From Sphingobacteriales bacterium (GTDB lineage: Bacteria > Bacteroidota > Bacteroidia > Chitinophagales > UBA2359), in the NCBI GenBank assembly GCA_016700115.1, contig CP064999.1, positions 4,526,001-4,590,000 on the forward strand: a DNA stretch of 64,000 bases, in the 5' to 3' direction. Positions 44,158 to 52,561 of this stretch are shown here, one piece after another (positions within the stretch are counted from its first letter, which is position 1; the number at the start of each line of letters is the position of its first letter). Below the pieces are notes generated by a model, which searched no databases, had not been told where the DNA came from, and worked only from the letters and a program-made list of their open reading frames with translations. The position numbers and the translations under genes are program-made.

Positions 44158-45930
44158 CTATGCAAACATTGTCATTTGTCCATTGTTTACAGGTGTCATT
44201 TCGCTAATAAAACTGTCCCACAAGTCAAGTGTCAAATTGAATTTATACTTTTCGTTAAGCGATTCAAGTTCTGTTTGCAGGTCGGCTTTGGTAATTAGTT
44301 TTGCTAATTCTAAAAGGTCAATTCTCATTAAAACGTCTTTTGTAAAAGTCCTTTTAGCGTCCGGGAAAGTTACTGATTGTAAAAACTGAACTGTCGTGTC
44401 AGAGTTCAAAAGAATTAAAGTGTAAACGGCAAATTCTATTTTGTCAAAACCGATTAAATAACAAGTGTCGTCAAGCATTATAGGTTTGTTGTCCTGGGGC
44501 AGAATAAGGGTGAAATGGAACGTCTTGTATAGTCCTGATATGGCTACTTTGAAAGGTTTGAAAGAATAGTCGCCGATACCAAATATTGAAAACAATGGTT
44601 TGTTGATATAGATACTTGATTTTCTTGCATCAAAATTTGCTTGATGCTGTGTCAGGTATTGATACGTTTTAGGATATTCGGTTTTAATGTATTTTGTTTC
44701 TTGTCCAACTTTCTTTTGTGTAACAATCGTAAACTTTCGTGTTTGATTAATTACAGTGTTTTTAAGGTCAGAGCTTTTGAGAATGCCGTAAACCAAACCG
44801 TCTTCTAATTTAACTTCTTCTTTCAGTCCATTAACATAAAACCCGTTCACTTTGTCTAATTCCATTACAGTCGAACAATCGTGTTTTAACCCTTGTCGCC
44901 AAACAAAAGGGCATTCTCCGTCAATTTCTTTCGTGTGAATATAAGTATTAATGTTTGAAACAAATTTGTCATTCAACCAACCGAATTGGAATTGAGATTT
45001 TTGATTGTCGTAAAAATCAAATTCTTTGCAATCAAATGTCGGTTTTGAATTTAGTTTACAATAAAACAAAGCTGCTTCAACTGAAACATTAAACTCCTTT
45101 TTGCTATCAATACAATGTTTTTCAATAGCTGAAATCTCGTAACGATTTTTGTTTTGGTCAAAGACGATGTTTTTGATAACAGAATTTTTTAACAATAATA
45201 ATAAATCACCTTTCAGGTTTTGAAAGGTTTCAATCATAGTAAGTGTAATAAATTCAGCAATGTCAAAATTGCTTTTGCCTGTCATTGCATCTAAACCGCT
45301 ATGATTTTTGAAATTCGTTTTTTTCGGAAGGTTAATTGAATTTAAACTACCCAATTTTGAATTAGTTACCCAAGGTGGATTACCGATAACTAAAATATCA
45401 CTTGTTGAATGTTTCTTAGCTATTGCTTTAAAATCAAAATCAAAAACATTACAATGAACTATTGAAATTTCAGGCTTGTTTGGACTTGGATTAGAAAGAA
45501 AATAATCTACAATGCTGAATTTAGTTTCCCAGACGTATGGTTTGTAAATTTCAACACCGAAAACATTTTTAATGTTATAGAAGTTGCGAAGAGAAGCAAT
45601 AATAAAATTCCCCTTTCCACAGGTCGGCTCAATTACAACTTCTGGTGAAATGTTTTTTGAAGCCAAATATAAAGTTATTTTATTTGCTAAATCAGAATTA
45701 GTTTGGAAGTCGCCATATTCTTCTCTGTTGGGTTCTTTAATGGTATTATTAGTAAATGAAAGAACTTCTTTAAGAATTTGTAATTCGTCATCATTATCAA
45801 AAAAATGTATAATGCCGAAAGCATCATACATTTTTTGATTTGCCTTTTCAAAGGATATAATCTTTTTAAGATTGTCATTTAAGAAATCTGAAACTTGACG
45901 AGTAATATTTGCTTCAAATACTTTCATCAT
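44158..45930 (-). CDS. type II restriction-modification N6-adenine methyltransferase
   Basis: 590 residues. The AdoMet-binding motif I is VVIEPTCGKGNFIIASL, and the catalytic motif IV is VIGNPPWVTN (NPPW, typical of N6-adenine methylases). A long C-terminal target-recognition region follows. It overlaps the upstream endonuclease gene by 4 bp, so both are expressed together. Recognition sequence cannot be read from the protein. Confidence 0.88.
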   Translation of the reverse strand: MMKVFEANITRQVSDFLNDNLKKIISFEKANQKMYDAFGIIHFFDNDDELQILKEVLSFTNNTIKEPNREEYGDFQTNSDLANKITLYLASKNISPEVVIEPTCGKGNFIIASLRNFYNIKNVFGVEIYKPYVWETKFSIVDYFLSNPSPNKPEISIVHCNVFDFDFKAIAKKHSTSDILVIGNPPWVTNSKLGSLNSINLPKKTNFKNHSGLDAMTGKSNFDIAEFITLTMIETFQNLKGDLLLLLKNSVIKNIVFDQNKNRYEISAIEKHCIDSKKEFNVSVEAALFYCKLNSKPTFDCKEFDFYDNQKSQFQFGWLNDKFVSNINTYIHTKEIDGECPFVWRQGLKHDCSTVMELDKVNGFYVNGLKEEVKLEDGLVYGILKSSDLKNTVINQTRKFTIVTQKKVGQETKYIKTEYPKTYQYLTQHQANFDARKSSIYINKPLFSIFGIGDYSFKPFKVAISGLYKTFHFTLILPQDNKPIMLDDTCYLIGFDKIEFAVYTLILLNSDTTVQFLQSVTFPDAKRTFTKDVLMRIDLLELAKLITKADLQTELESLNEKYKFNLTLDLWDSFISEMTPVNNGQMTMFA

Positions 45931-46604
45931 TGAGGTTTGTTATAGCTTACAATTTTGGTTATTCCTTTTACTTCATCTGCAAGAGTTACAATTCGTTGAT
46001 ATTGTAGTCTCCATTGTAAAGCATTTGAAATAGTCAAGTAACCTTGTTCAGGTGGAGTTTTTAAGATTTGCTCCGCTAATTTTGATAATGTTATTTCGTC
46101 TGCTGGTATATTTTTGTCTTGCAGGTAAGCAATGATGTCGGCTTGAATGGCTTTATCCTTAATCATTTCTCTTAAACGGTAAGTTGTTGTATAGTCAGCC
46201 GTTCTCTCTTTTGCTACAAATGAACAACTTACAAAATTCAAAGTTGCTGTTTTACTTTTAGGGTCGTCAGCTTTGTCGTAAACAAAAACAAGTAGGTTAT
46301 AACCAAGTCCGAAAATCTTTTGTTTTGCGTCTTTGAAAGGGCAAGATGATTGGGGCTGTTTTATCGAAGTTACTTTGATGTCAGTTAAAATGTCGTCAGC
46401 AGGTAGGTCCACACCGCTTGCAGAAGAACCAATTGTAACTTCGTATTTGTCATTTAAGTATTTTTGAAATTTCTGTTCAATAACTGTCCCAACAGCTTTG
46501 CCGTCAGTTACTCCAAACAGTTCTTTATGTTGAAATTTTGATTGTTCAGCACAGAAAATTTGGGCTTCTTTTATTAAATTCTCTATTGTTAATTTTTGCT
46601 TCAT
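45927..46604 (-). CDS. type II restriction endonuclease, PD-(D/E)xK type
   Basis: 225 residues. TVIEQKFQKYL (Glu43) and GVDLPADDILTDIKVTS (Asp66, then Asp75-Ile-Lys77) are consistent with a PD-(D/E)xK nuclease core. The following IKQPQSSCPFKDAKQKIFGL is the sort of conserved block seen in small restriction enzymes. It lies immediately upstream of, and overlaps, the methylase gene. Family name not recognised. A 9-bp inverted repeat lies 41 bp upstream of the start. Confidence 0.8.
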   Translation of the reverse strand: MKQKLTIENLIKEAQIFCAEQSKFQHKELFGVTDGKAVGTVIEQKFQKYLNDKYEVTIGSSASGVDLPADDILTDIKVTSIKQPQSSCPFKDAKQKIFGLGYNLLVFVYDKADDPKSKTATLNFVSCSFVAKERTADYTTTYRLREMIKDKAIQADIIAYLQDKNIPADEITLSKLAEQILKTPPEQGYLTISNALQWRLQYQRIVTLADEVKGITKIVSYNKPQ

Positions 46605-46644
46605 TCTCGTCTTAAAAGTATGTCGCTAAGTTATTGTTTTTAAC

Positions 46645-46681
46645 GTTTAAAACTGTCCTGTTAGGTCATCAAGTTTTAAAC
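46645..46681 (-). promoter_or_regulatory. 9-bp inverted repeat upstream of the R-M operon
   Basis: GTTTAAAAC at 46645-46653 and its perfect inverse GTTTTAAAC at 46673-46681, 19 bp apart, end 41 bp before the endonuclease start. It could be an operator for the restriction-modification operon; the spacer contains CCTGTTAGGTCATC, in which GTTAGGT also fits the attC core. Confidence 0.4.
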
Positions 46682-46791
46682 AAAAGTTTTGTGTCAAGCT
46701 ATTAAGTTTGTCTATTGCTCTGTCATCATAGCATTTGGCATAACATGTATTTATACCCAAATACCTGCCCATTTTTAGTTTTTTACTTTAA

Positions 46792-47082
46792 TCACGTATC
46801 AAAGGGGCTTAGCACCCTTAGGATAATTCGATTGCTTACATGGGTATATCGTTCGGTGGCTTTAGATTTGTTATGTTCCAATAATTCCAGAATGATACTT
46901 ATATCTGTAACTGTTTTATGTTTTACAGCTTTAAATATAGCCTGAATACTCCTTATACTATATTGGTCGTCAAACTGTTCCTCAAACAGACTTTTTTGGT
47001 TAGTGTTTGAAGTAGCAGGAAAATAGTCGTTTCTGTCCAAACCCGGAAAAATCAGCAAAGACATCATGCTTATTACATTCAT
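46792..47082 (-). pseudogene. tyrosine recombinase/integrase C-terminal remnant
   Basis: The last 60 residues read YSIRSIQAIFKAVKHK, then TVTDISIILELLEHNKSKAT and ERYTHVSNRIILRVLSPFD. This is the catalytic C-terminus of a Xer-type tyrosine recombinase with the nucleophile in YTHVS and the ILELLEH helix. The segment between them that should carry the HxLRHxxATHL box is missing, about 25-30 residues. The fragment is therefore inactive. It sits at the upstream end of the minus-strand cassette-like array. Confidence 0.72.
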
Positions 47083-47369
47083 AGATATTGTATTGCAATG
47101 TTAAACTATTTTTTTCACATCTATGAATATTTTTTTTCTTTTTTAATTTCTTTTTGCGGGTATAACCGATAATGTGTCCCTTCTTTGTTGTGCTTTTAGA
47201 AGGTTAAAAATAGTAAACCCTTTATAAGGCAGGTAAATTTAATGACAAACTCACATATTTAGGGAAAAGTATCTTTTTGTAGTTTGTTATCTGATTTTCA
47301 AGCGATAATACATTGTATAATTCTACGTTTTTTGAGTTTCTTTACTGCTTTCTCTCCATTATTCTACAA

Positions 47370-47726
47370 ATTCCACCGGTGTTTTTTTTCATTCCACAAG
47401 TGTTTTTTAAATTTCCACAAGTGTTTTTTTTCATTCCACAAGTGTTTTATAATTTTCCACCGGTGTTTTTTAAATTTCCACCGGTGTTTTTTGAAATTCC
47501 ACCAGTGTTTTTTTATTTTCCACTTGTGTTTTTTTATTTTCCACTTGTGTTTTTTTATTTTCCACTTGTGTTTTTTTATTTTCCACTTGTGTTTTTTTTC
47601 ATTCCACAAGTGTTTTTTTTCATTCCACCAGTGTTTTTAAAAATTCCACCTGTGTTTTTTAAATTTCCACCGGTGTTTTTTTTCATTCCACAAGTGTTTT
47701 TAAAAATTCCACCAGAGTTTTTTCCA
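47370..47726. repeat. 21-bp tandem repeat array, 17 units, palindromic core
   Basis: Seventeen units of 21 bp, each (A/T)TTCCACnnGTG followed by six to eight T and a short variable end. The core octamer is always palindromic or near so: CACCGGTG, CACAAGTG, CACTTGTG, CACCAGTG or CACCTGTG. Units with CACTTGTG are clustered in the middle, the others alternate. The open frames across the array (for example IFHLCFF repeats) follow from the period being divisible by three and are not judged to be genes. Confidence 0.93.
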
Positions 47727-48122
47727 TAACCCGATGGTTTTAAAGATTTGAAACAACACAATTCTGGAGAATAGCCTTAAATTGAACAACCCGACAGGTT
47801 GCTAATCTGAGCAAAAATTCAGCTAAAAAACTCATTGAAAGGATTGAATGATTTAAGGCTGGCAGGTGATTGTTATAACCGTCATTTACAAAATTGTCGC
47901 TGACTAAAACAGAACTTTCCCTTAAATTTGAGAAAGTAAACGGGAATCCTAAGTCTTTACTTTGGGGGGTTCCAACCAAAAAACAGTCTTTGAAAAATAA
48001 CCAATCCCAGAAGCACCCTATACTTTTTTAAAGCAATGGTAAACCACGGGAAATTTTATGCAACACCAAAAAGAAACACTGTGTAGTTGAATAACAGTTA
48101 GTGTTATTGGCAGTATTTCATT
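47727..48122. other. intergenic, no gene established
   Basis: Contains a 79-codon minus-strand frame at 47740-47979 that I cannot tie to a family; it may be a remnant. The right end carries AATAAC-N7-GTTATT and the 11-bp direct repeat described below. Confidence 0.4.
48100..48110. repeat. 11-bp direct repeat flanking the caspase-like lipoprotein gene
   Basis: AGTGTTATTGG occurs at 48100-48110, 12 bp after the gene's stop, and again at 48999-49009, 7 bp before its start. Identical short repeats on both sides suggest the gene was inserted at, or recombined between, a short target. Confidence 0.5.
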
Positions 48123-48992
48123 TTACCACCCTGTTACCAATAAATTTTTAGCCGCTTTAACGCTACATTTTTGGTATTTAGAATATGCCATAGCTGCTCT
48201 GCTTCTTATCTGCTCGTTTGTTTCGTTGTTAAGATAGCCCGTAATTGCATCATGTATTGTGTATGCTTCGGGAGCCATCAATCCTGATGTCCATAAAATT
48301 GGATTAATATTAGCTGAATTTAATAAAGGGGAGAAATATCTTTTGCTGTAACAAGCCAGGATAATTACATCTCTTTTCTTATTGTCAGTATTTTGGTAGT
48401 TTTCTGACAACTGAAAGTCCATAAGTCCGTCGTGCCCAATATAGGCTACCAACTTTGAGTTCCCTGCAATTCCAATTATTGCGTCATTAATATGTAATGT
48501 GTCATTTAGTAGTCCCGCACTACTATTCAGAAAGTCCTTTGTACATTGCTTAATGTGTTGTCCGTCATAAGCGTCTGCGACTAAATAATAACTTTTTGTT
48601 GTATGCTTAAAAATTAACCGCTCAAGTCTGACAGAATCTACTTTTTGAGTCTTGAGCAATTTCCACTCATTACTTTTTCTAAAATAGGTCCTTACCCCAA
48701 AAGCACATCCCCAATACAAGTTGTTATCGGGGTCTTGCCCGTTGCCAATCATTTCAGGAACCGGTACTATGCCCTGAAATCTGTTATCGCATAGTGCTAC
48801 AAAAATATGTATTGTCTTAGTTTTCGAATCAAATTGAGTTATATTTTTGTTTGCAATGCTCTTGTTTTCATTCTCAATATTTTCACTGATATATTTTGTA
48901 GTCTCTTCAACTTTAATGTTCTCACTTTTCTGAGAGTTACAACCCAAAAAGGTGAAACAAAATAAAAATGCGAATATGCTATGTTTTCTCAT
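48123..48992 (-). CDS. lipoprotein with caspase-like (clan CD) His/Cys motifs
   Basis: 289 residues. Lipoprotein signal with lipobox TFLGC at residue 18. The mature region shows YIGHDGLMDF (His187-Asp-Gly) and, 27 residues on, VIILACYSKRYF (Cys214), the order and spacing of the catalytic His-Gly and Ala-Cys strands in clan CD cysteine proteases (caspases, gingipains, CHAT). A closing motif, LWTSGLMAPEAYTIHDAI, is conserved-looking. Substrate and role unknown. The gene lies in the accessory region and is bounded by 11-bp direct repeats. Confidence 0.62.
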   Translation of the reverse strand: MRKHSIFAFLFCFTFLGCNSQKSENIKVEETTKYISENIENENKSIANKNITQFDSKTKTIHIFVALCDNRFQGIVPVPEMIGNGQDPDNNLYWGCAFGVRTYFRKSNEWKLLKTQKVDSVRLERLIFKHTTKSYYLVADAYDGQHIKQCTKDFLNSSAGLLNDTLHINDAIIGIAGNSKLVAYIGHDGLMDFQLSENYQNTDNKKRDVIILACYSKRYFSPLLNSANINPILWTSGLMAPEAYTIHDAITGYLNNETNEQIRSRAAMAYSKYQKCSVKAAKNLLVTGW

Positions 48993-49845
48993 AATCGGAG
49001 TGTTATTGGATAATTACATTTTATATCTTTCAATTTCTATCTAATCAACTCTGAATGAATTGATTTGCAGAAACAAAATTGATTTAGGAAAAACTGTTAA
49101 ACAAACTTGCGCCCATTTCTTCCATCATTTATAATTTTTGAAGTAGTATAGTACTGTTTCAAACCTCATTTTAACTCAAAGAAACAAAAATTAGCCGGCT
49201 TCTTGTTTCATTCTTGTTTTTTAATATTACAAATAAACTCAACCATGTTTTATCTATAAAATATCAAGTTTGAAATCTTCCGTTTTTTATTTCATTTTGT
49301 TTTTTTTGTATCAGGAAATGTGACGTTTTTGTTTTTCATCTTTCAGTCAGAATATGATGTTATCCTGTTTAACTCCTGTACTAAGTTCAATCTTTGTGCC
49401 TGAAATTGGAAGAACAGTTTCGAGTTGTTGTTGTAAACAAGTTTTCAAAGGCATTTCTAACAACAAATCATTTTGATTTTGCCCACAAAATACGATGCGC
49501 GCCACCTAAAAATTAGAGATTTAGAGTTTTGAAGGACCTAATTCTTATGTTTAATTCTAATTAATACCTCATTAAAATAAAAGACTTCCGGTAAATGGAG
49601 TTAAATCCAGATAGTCGGAAGTCTGACAGCGCAAAAATGGGTGTATGTTATTAAATAACTATGCCTATTTAGAAATCAAGTTAAACGCTCTTTAAGAGTA
49701 TGTTTGGTTTGCGGTGCAAAATAACGAAGACCATGTTTCCTGCCGATTACCGTAAGGTTACTATTATGTTAAGAATTGTTCAGCCTTTTCTGATTGCTTA
49801 TTCATCCGAAAATTTTAAAGTTCAAATTGTATTTTTACCCAAAAA
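48993..49845. other. intergenic region with a strong hairpin
   Basis: About 850 bp with no recognised gene. AGACTTCCG (49582-49590) and CGGAAGTCT (49616-49624) form a perfect 9-bp stem with an inner TGGA/TCCA stem. On the minus strand it is followed by TTTTATTTTAATGAG, so it can be read as a terminator on that strand, or as a small structured RNA. The rest is AT-rich. Confidence 0.5.
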
Positions 49846-51939
49846 ATGCAAGATTTAACCCTTGACATCCAATATCGTCTTGGTAAAAAAACCAAACGCG
49901 CTACACTTCATGTTGATATTCAACAACAAATTATCGAAGGGTTGACGGCACAAATTTCTACTCAGGAACTGATGTTGGGGAAATGGGTAAAAATTGAGCT
50001 GCAGATTTGGCAGGATCTTGTTTTAGATAAGTTGGCAATTAACCTCCCTTATACTTTTCAAAATAATGAGCGGTTGTTTTGCAATGGATTTCAATCATGG
50101 ACCTTAAGTGAGGAATATCCGGTTAATCACCGGTTTAAGAAAGTAAGGTTTTTTGCCAAAAATTTGATTAGTGCCTTTGGTGATTATCAAATTTACCCTT
50201 ACACAGAAAAAACAGGCATCTTGCATAGTTGGACTTATGCATTTATCCGCTCTAAGGACAGGCTTCCCATTTTTTTTATCGGTTCAACTGACGAGCGAAG
50301 CGCATATACACTGATTGAATTTGATTCTAACAAACCAAATGGCAAAATCACCATTTCTAAAGACTGCGAGAGTTTACAAGTTAACAAAGGCAGGATATTC
50401 AATGCCTTTTCTCTTTATATTGCCTGTGGAAGTGAAAATGAGGTTTTTGATTCTTTTTTCGAACTTATGAAAACTAATTTGCCGGAAAAAGCAGCGCATT
50501 CCAGTTTTCCCGGTTCGGGTAAAACAAATCCGGCAGGAGGAGCAGGTTTTACTTCGTGGTATCATTATTATACCAAAATCAACGAAAAGGTAATTTTAGA
50601 CAACCTTGAAGCTTTTAAAAAACATCAGGTTCCCATAAATTTTTTTCAGATTGACGACGGATGGCAGCAGGCAGTTGGCGATTGGATGCAGGTAAACCAA
50701 AAATTTCCGAATGGATTAAAATTAATTTCGGAATCGATTCACAAACAAGGTTACCAATCTGGTTTATGGCTCGCACCTTTTATTTGCCAGTCTCAATCCG
50801 AACTGTATCAAAAACATTCCGAATTTCTGTTGCGTCAGAAAAACGGAAATCCGGTAAAAGCAGCCTATAATTTTCTTTGGCGCAGCTTTATGTATCCCTT
50901 GAATTTCTACAATCCTCGTGTTCAGGATTATCTCAAAAAGGTGTTTGACACCATTTTAAATCAATGGGGGTTTGACATGGTAAAACTCGATTTTTTATAT
51001 GCCGTAGCCCTGCAGCCACCTCCCGGAAAAACAAGGGGACAAGTCATGTATGAAGCCATGGATTGGTTGCGAAAAACAGTTGGAGACAAGTTGATTTTGG
51101 GTTGTGGAGTGCCTTTAAGCGCTGCAATGGGGCAAACAGATTTTTGCCGGATTGGGCCAGATATTCATCTGAAATGGGACTTTCCTTTGTTAAACTGGTT
51201 GGGAAGCCGCGAAGGGGTATCAACCATAAATGCCATTAAAAATACCATTAACCGGCATCAGTTAAATGGCAGGGCTTTTTTCAATGACCCCGATGTCAGT
51301 ATTTTGAGACTGCACAACCACAATCTGCTACCTGAACAACAATATACCCTCTTCATCATCAATCAATTGTTTGGTTCACTCCAGTTTGTTTCGGACAACA
51401 TCAATGAATATACCCCTGACATGCTGCACCTTTACCTTTCTCAGTTTCCGCTTCAACAAAAAAACATTTACAGAGTTGCACAGGAAAATGAGGTTTACCG
51501 GATTGGTTTTAGTATAGGTGAATTGCACTATCTTTTATTCAGTAATTTGACCGCAAAATCAATAAATTTACAAATGTCTGATGAAATCCGGTTTTTACCT
51601 GAGAATTTCAGAAAATGTTTTTACCATAACCGTTTATCAAAACATATCGAGCCTGAAGAAATCATCTCAATTTTGCCTTTTCAGACAATTTGCCTTTTAG
51701 CTGTAAACACCAATAATGATGTTTCTTTAGCAGGCGGAAACTCTCATCTTTTCCCTTGTTCAGATATTGTCTTAAACGGGCTATCGAATGGAAGTTTTAT
51801 TGCAGAATCTCAAACTTTGAACCGGAAATTCAATTTCTGGGTGTATTCAAAATCGGGAAAACCGGAAATAGCTAACGGAAAACTATTGCTCGAAATGCCT
51901 TACAAAGAAGGGTTTTTGTATCATTACGAATCAAAGTAA
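49846..51939 (+). CDS. alpha-galactosidase (GH36 family)
   Basis: 697 residues. The N-terminal beta-sandwich leads into a TIM barrel with GGAGFTSWYHYYTKI, FFQIDDGWQQAVGDW, SGLWLAPFICQSQSELY and MVKLDFLYAVALQP, whose Asp should be the nucleophile. RAFFNDPDVSILRLH holds the candidate acid/base Asp, and a small beta-domain closes the chain. The motifs match GH36 enzymes, which remove terminal alpha-galactose from raffinose-type sugars. There is no signal peptide, so it is probably cytoplasmic. No sugar transporter or regulator is adjacent, and a strong terminator follows. Confidence 0.88.
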   Translation: MQDLTLDIQYRLGKKTKRATLHVDIQQQIIEGLTAQISTQELMLGKWVKIELQIWQDLVLDKLAINLPYTFQNNERLFCNGFQSWTLSEEYPVNHRFKKVRFFAKNLISAFGDYQIYPYTEKTGILHSWTYAFIRSKDRLPIFFIGSTDERSAYTLIEFDSNKPNGKITISKDCESLQVNKGRIFNAFSLYIACGSENEVFDSFFELMKTNLPEKAAHSSFPGSGKTNPAGGAGFTSWYHYYTKINEKVILDNLEAFKKHQVPINFFQIDDGWQQAVGDWMQVNQKFPNGLKLISESIHKQGYQSGLWLAPFICQSQSELYQKHSEFLLRQKNGNPVKAAYNFLWRSFMYPLNFYNPRVQDYLKKVFDTILNQWGFDMVKLDFLYAVALQPPPGKTRGQVMYEAMDWLRKTVGDKLILGCGVPLSAAMGQTDFCRIGPDIHLKWDFPLLNWLGSREGVSTINAIKNTINRHQLNGRAFFNDPDVSILRLHNHNLLPEQQYTLFIINQLFGSLQFVSDNINEYTPDMLHLYLSQFPLQQKNIYRVAQENEVYRIGFSIGELHYLLFSNLTAKSINLQMSDEIRFLPENFRKCFYHNRLSKHIEPEEIISILPFQTICLLAVNTNNDVSLAGGNSHLFPCSDIVLNGLSNGSFIAESQTLNRKFNFWVYSKSGKPEIANGKLLLEMPYKEGFLYHYESK

Positions 51940-51947
51940 AAAAAACA

Positions 51948-51979
51948 AAACCCGTCTTATATTTACATAAGACGGGTTT
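51948..51979. terminator. bidirectional rho-independent terminator
   Basis: AAACCCGTCTTAT and ATAAGACGGGTTT form a perfect 13-bp stem with a 6-nt loop, flanked by A-rich and T-rich stretches. It ends the alpha-galactosidase transcript on the plus strand and may also serve the HMA-protein gene on the minus strand. Confidence 0.85.
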
Positions 51980-52076
51980 GTACCAATTGGTTTTACGAAT
52001 TGATTGCCTAAAATCGAAGAAGTTGCCTGAAATCTCTTTTTTAAAAAGATTAGGCAAAATCAGGATGTTATTTTCC

Positions 52077-52472
52077 TCAATGTTTGTTGTTGCTTTCAGA
52101 TTTGCTGCATGCACCGGGAGCTTTGCAACAGCCCGGTAGTTTATTGTAAGCAGTTTCGTTTGCGGGCAATTCATCGGCCCGATAACCTGCATTGCTGATT
52201 ACTGTTCTAATTTCATCTGCTGATACTTTTTTTGGGTTGAATTTAACAGTGGCGATTTTAGTATCCAAATCGAGATTTACTGCTTTCACCCCTTTAGTAT
52301 TGTAAACCGCTTTTTCAATTCTTTCTTCACACATATCACAGATTGCAGAGGTCAGAATTTCAACAGTTTCAGATTTCCCTCCTGCCTGAACAGGAGGCTG
52401 ATTTACAATAAATCCGGCTATTAAAACAATTGCAAGAGCAAAATTAAAAATAGAGGTTTTAAAAGATTTCAT
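52077..52472 (-). CDS. heavy-metal-associated (HMA) domain protein
   Basis: 131 residues with a signal peptide (FNFALAIVLIAGFIV). One HMA fold contains the metal site SAICDMCEERIEKAV (CxxC), followed by the strand VNLDLDTKIATVKFNPKK and the helix ADEIRTVISNAGY. The tail carries extra cysteines (PGCCKAPGACSK). Probably a periplasmic copper or heavy-metal binder. It lies downstream of a TonB-dependent receptor and a HYC_CC_PP gene on the same strand, a grouping typical of metal handling in Bacteroidota. Confidence 0.85.
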   Translation of the reverse strand: MKSFKTSIFNFALAIVLIAGFIVNQPPVQAGGKSETVEILTSAICDMCEERIEKAVYNTKGVKAVNLDLDTKIATVKFNPKKVSADEIRTVISNAGYRADELPANETAYNKLPGCCKAPGACSKSESNNKH

Positions 52473-52561
52473 GTTATATGCTTTTTAAAGTTTGTAAATG
52501 TTTTAAGTAGAAATAAAGGAATTAAAATTCCAATTGTATAGATGATAAATAACTGAAAAAG

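Noticed and set aside
47284..47761. Four overlapping frames over the 21-bp array (FHKCF, HKWKIKK types)
   Set aside because: All are translations of the same tandem repeat in different frames; none has non-repeat sequence of its own.
47740..47979. 79-codon minus-strand frame
   Set aside because: Could not be tied to any family; no clear signal or start context. It may be a remnant, but evidence is too thin to call a gene.
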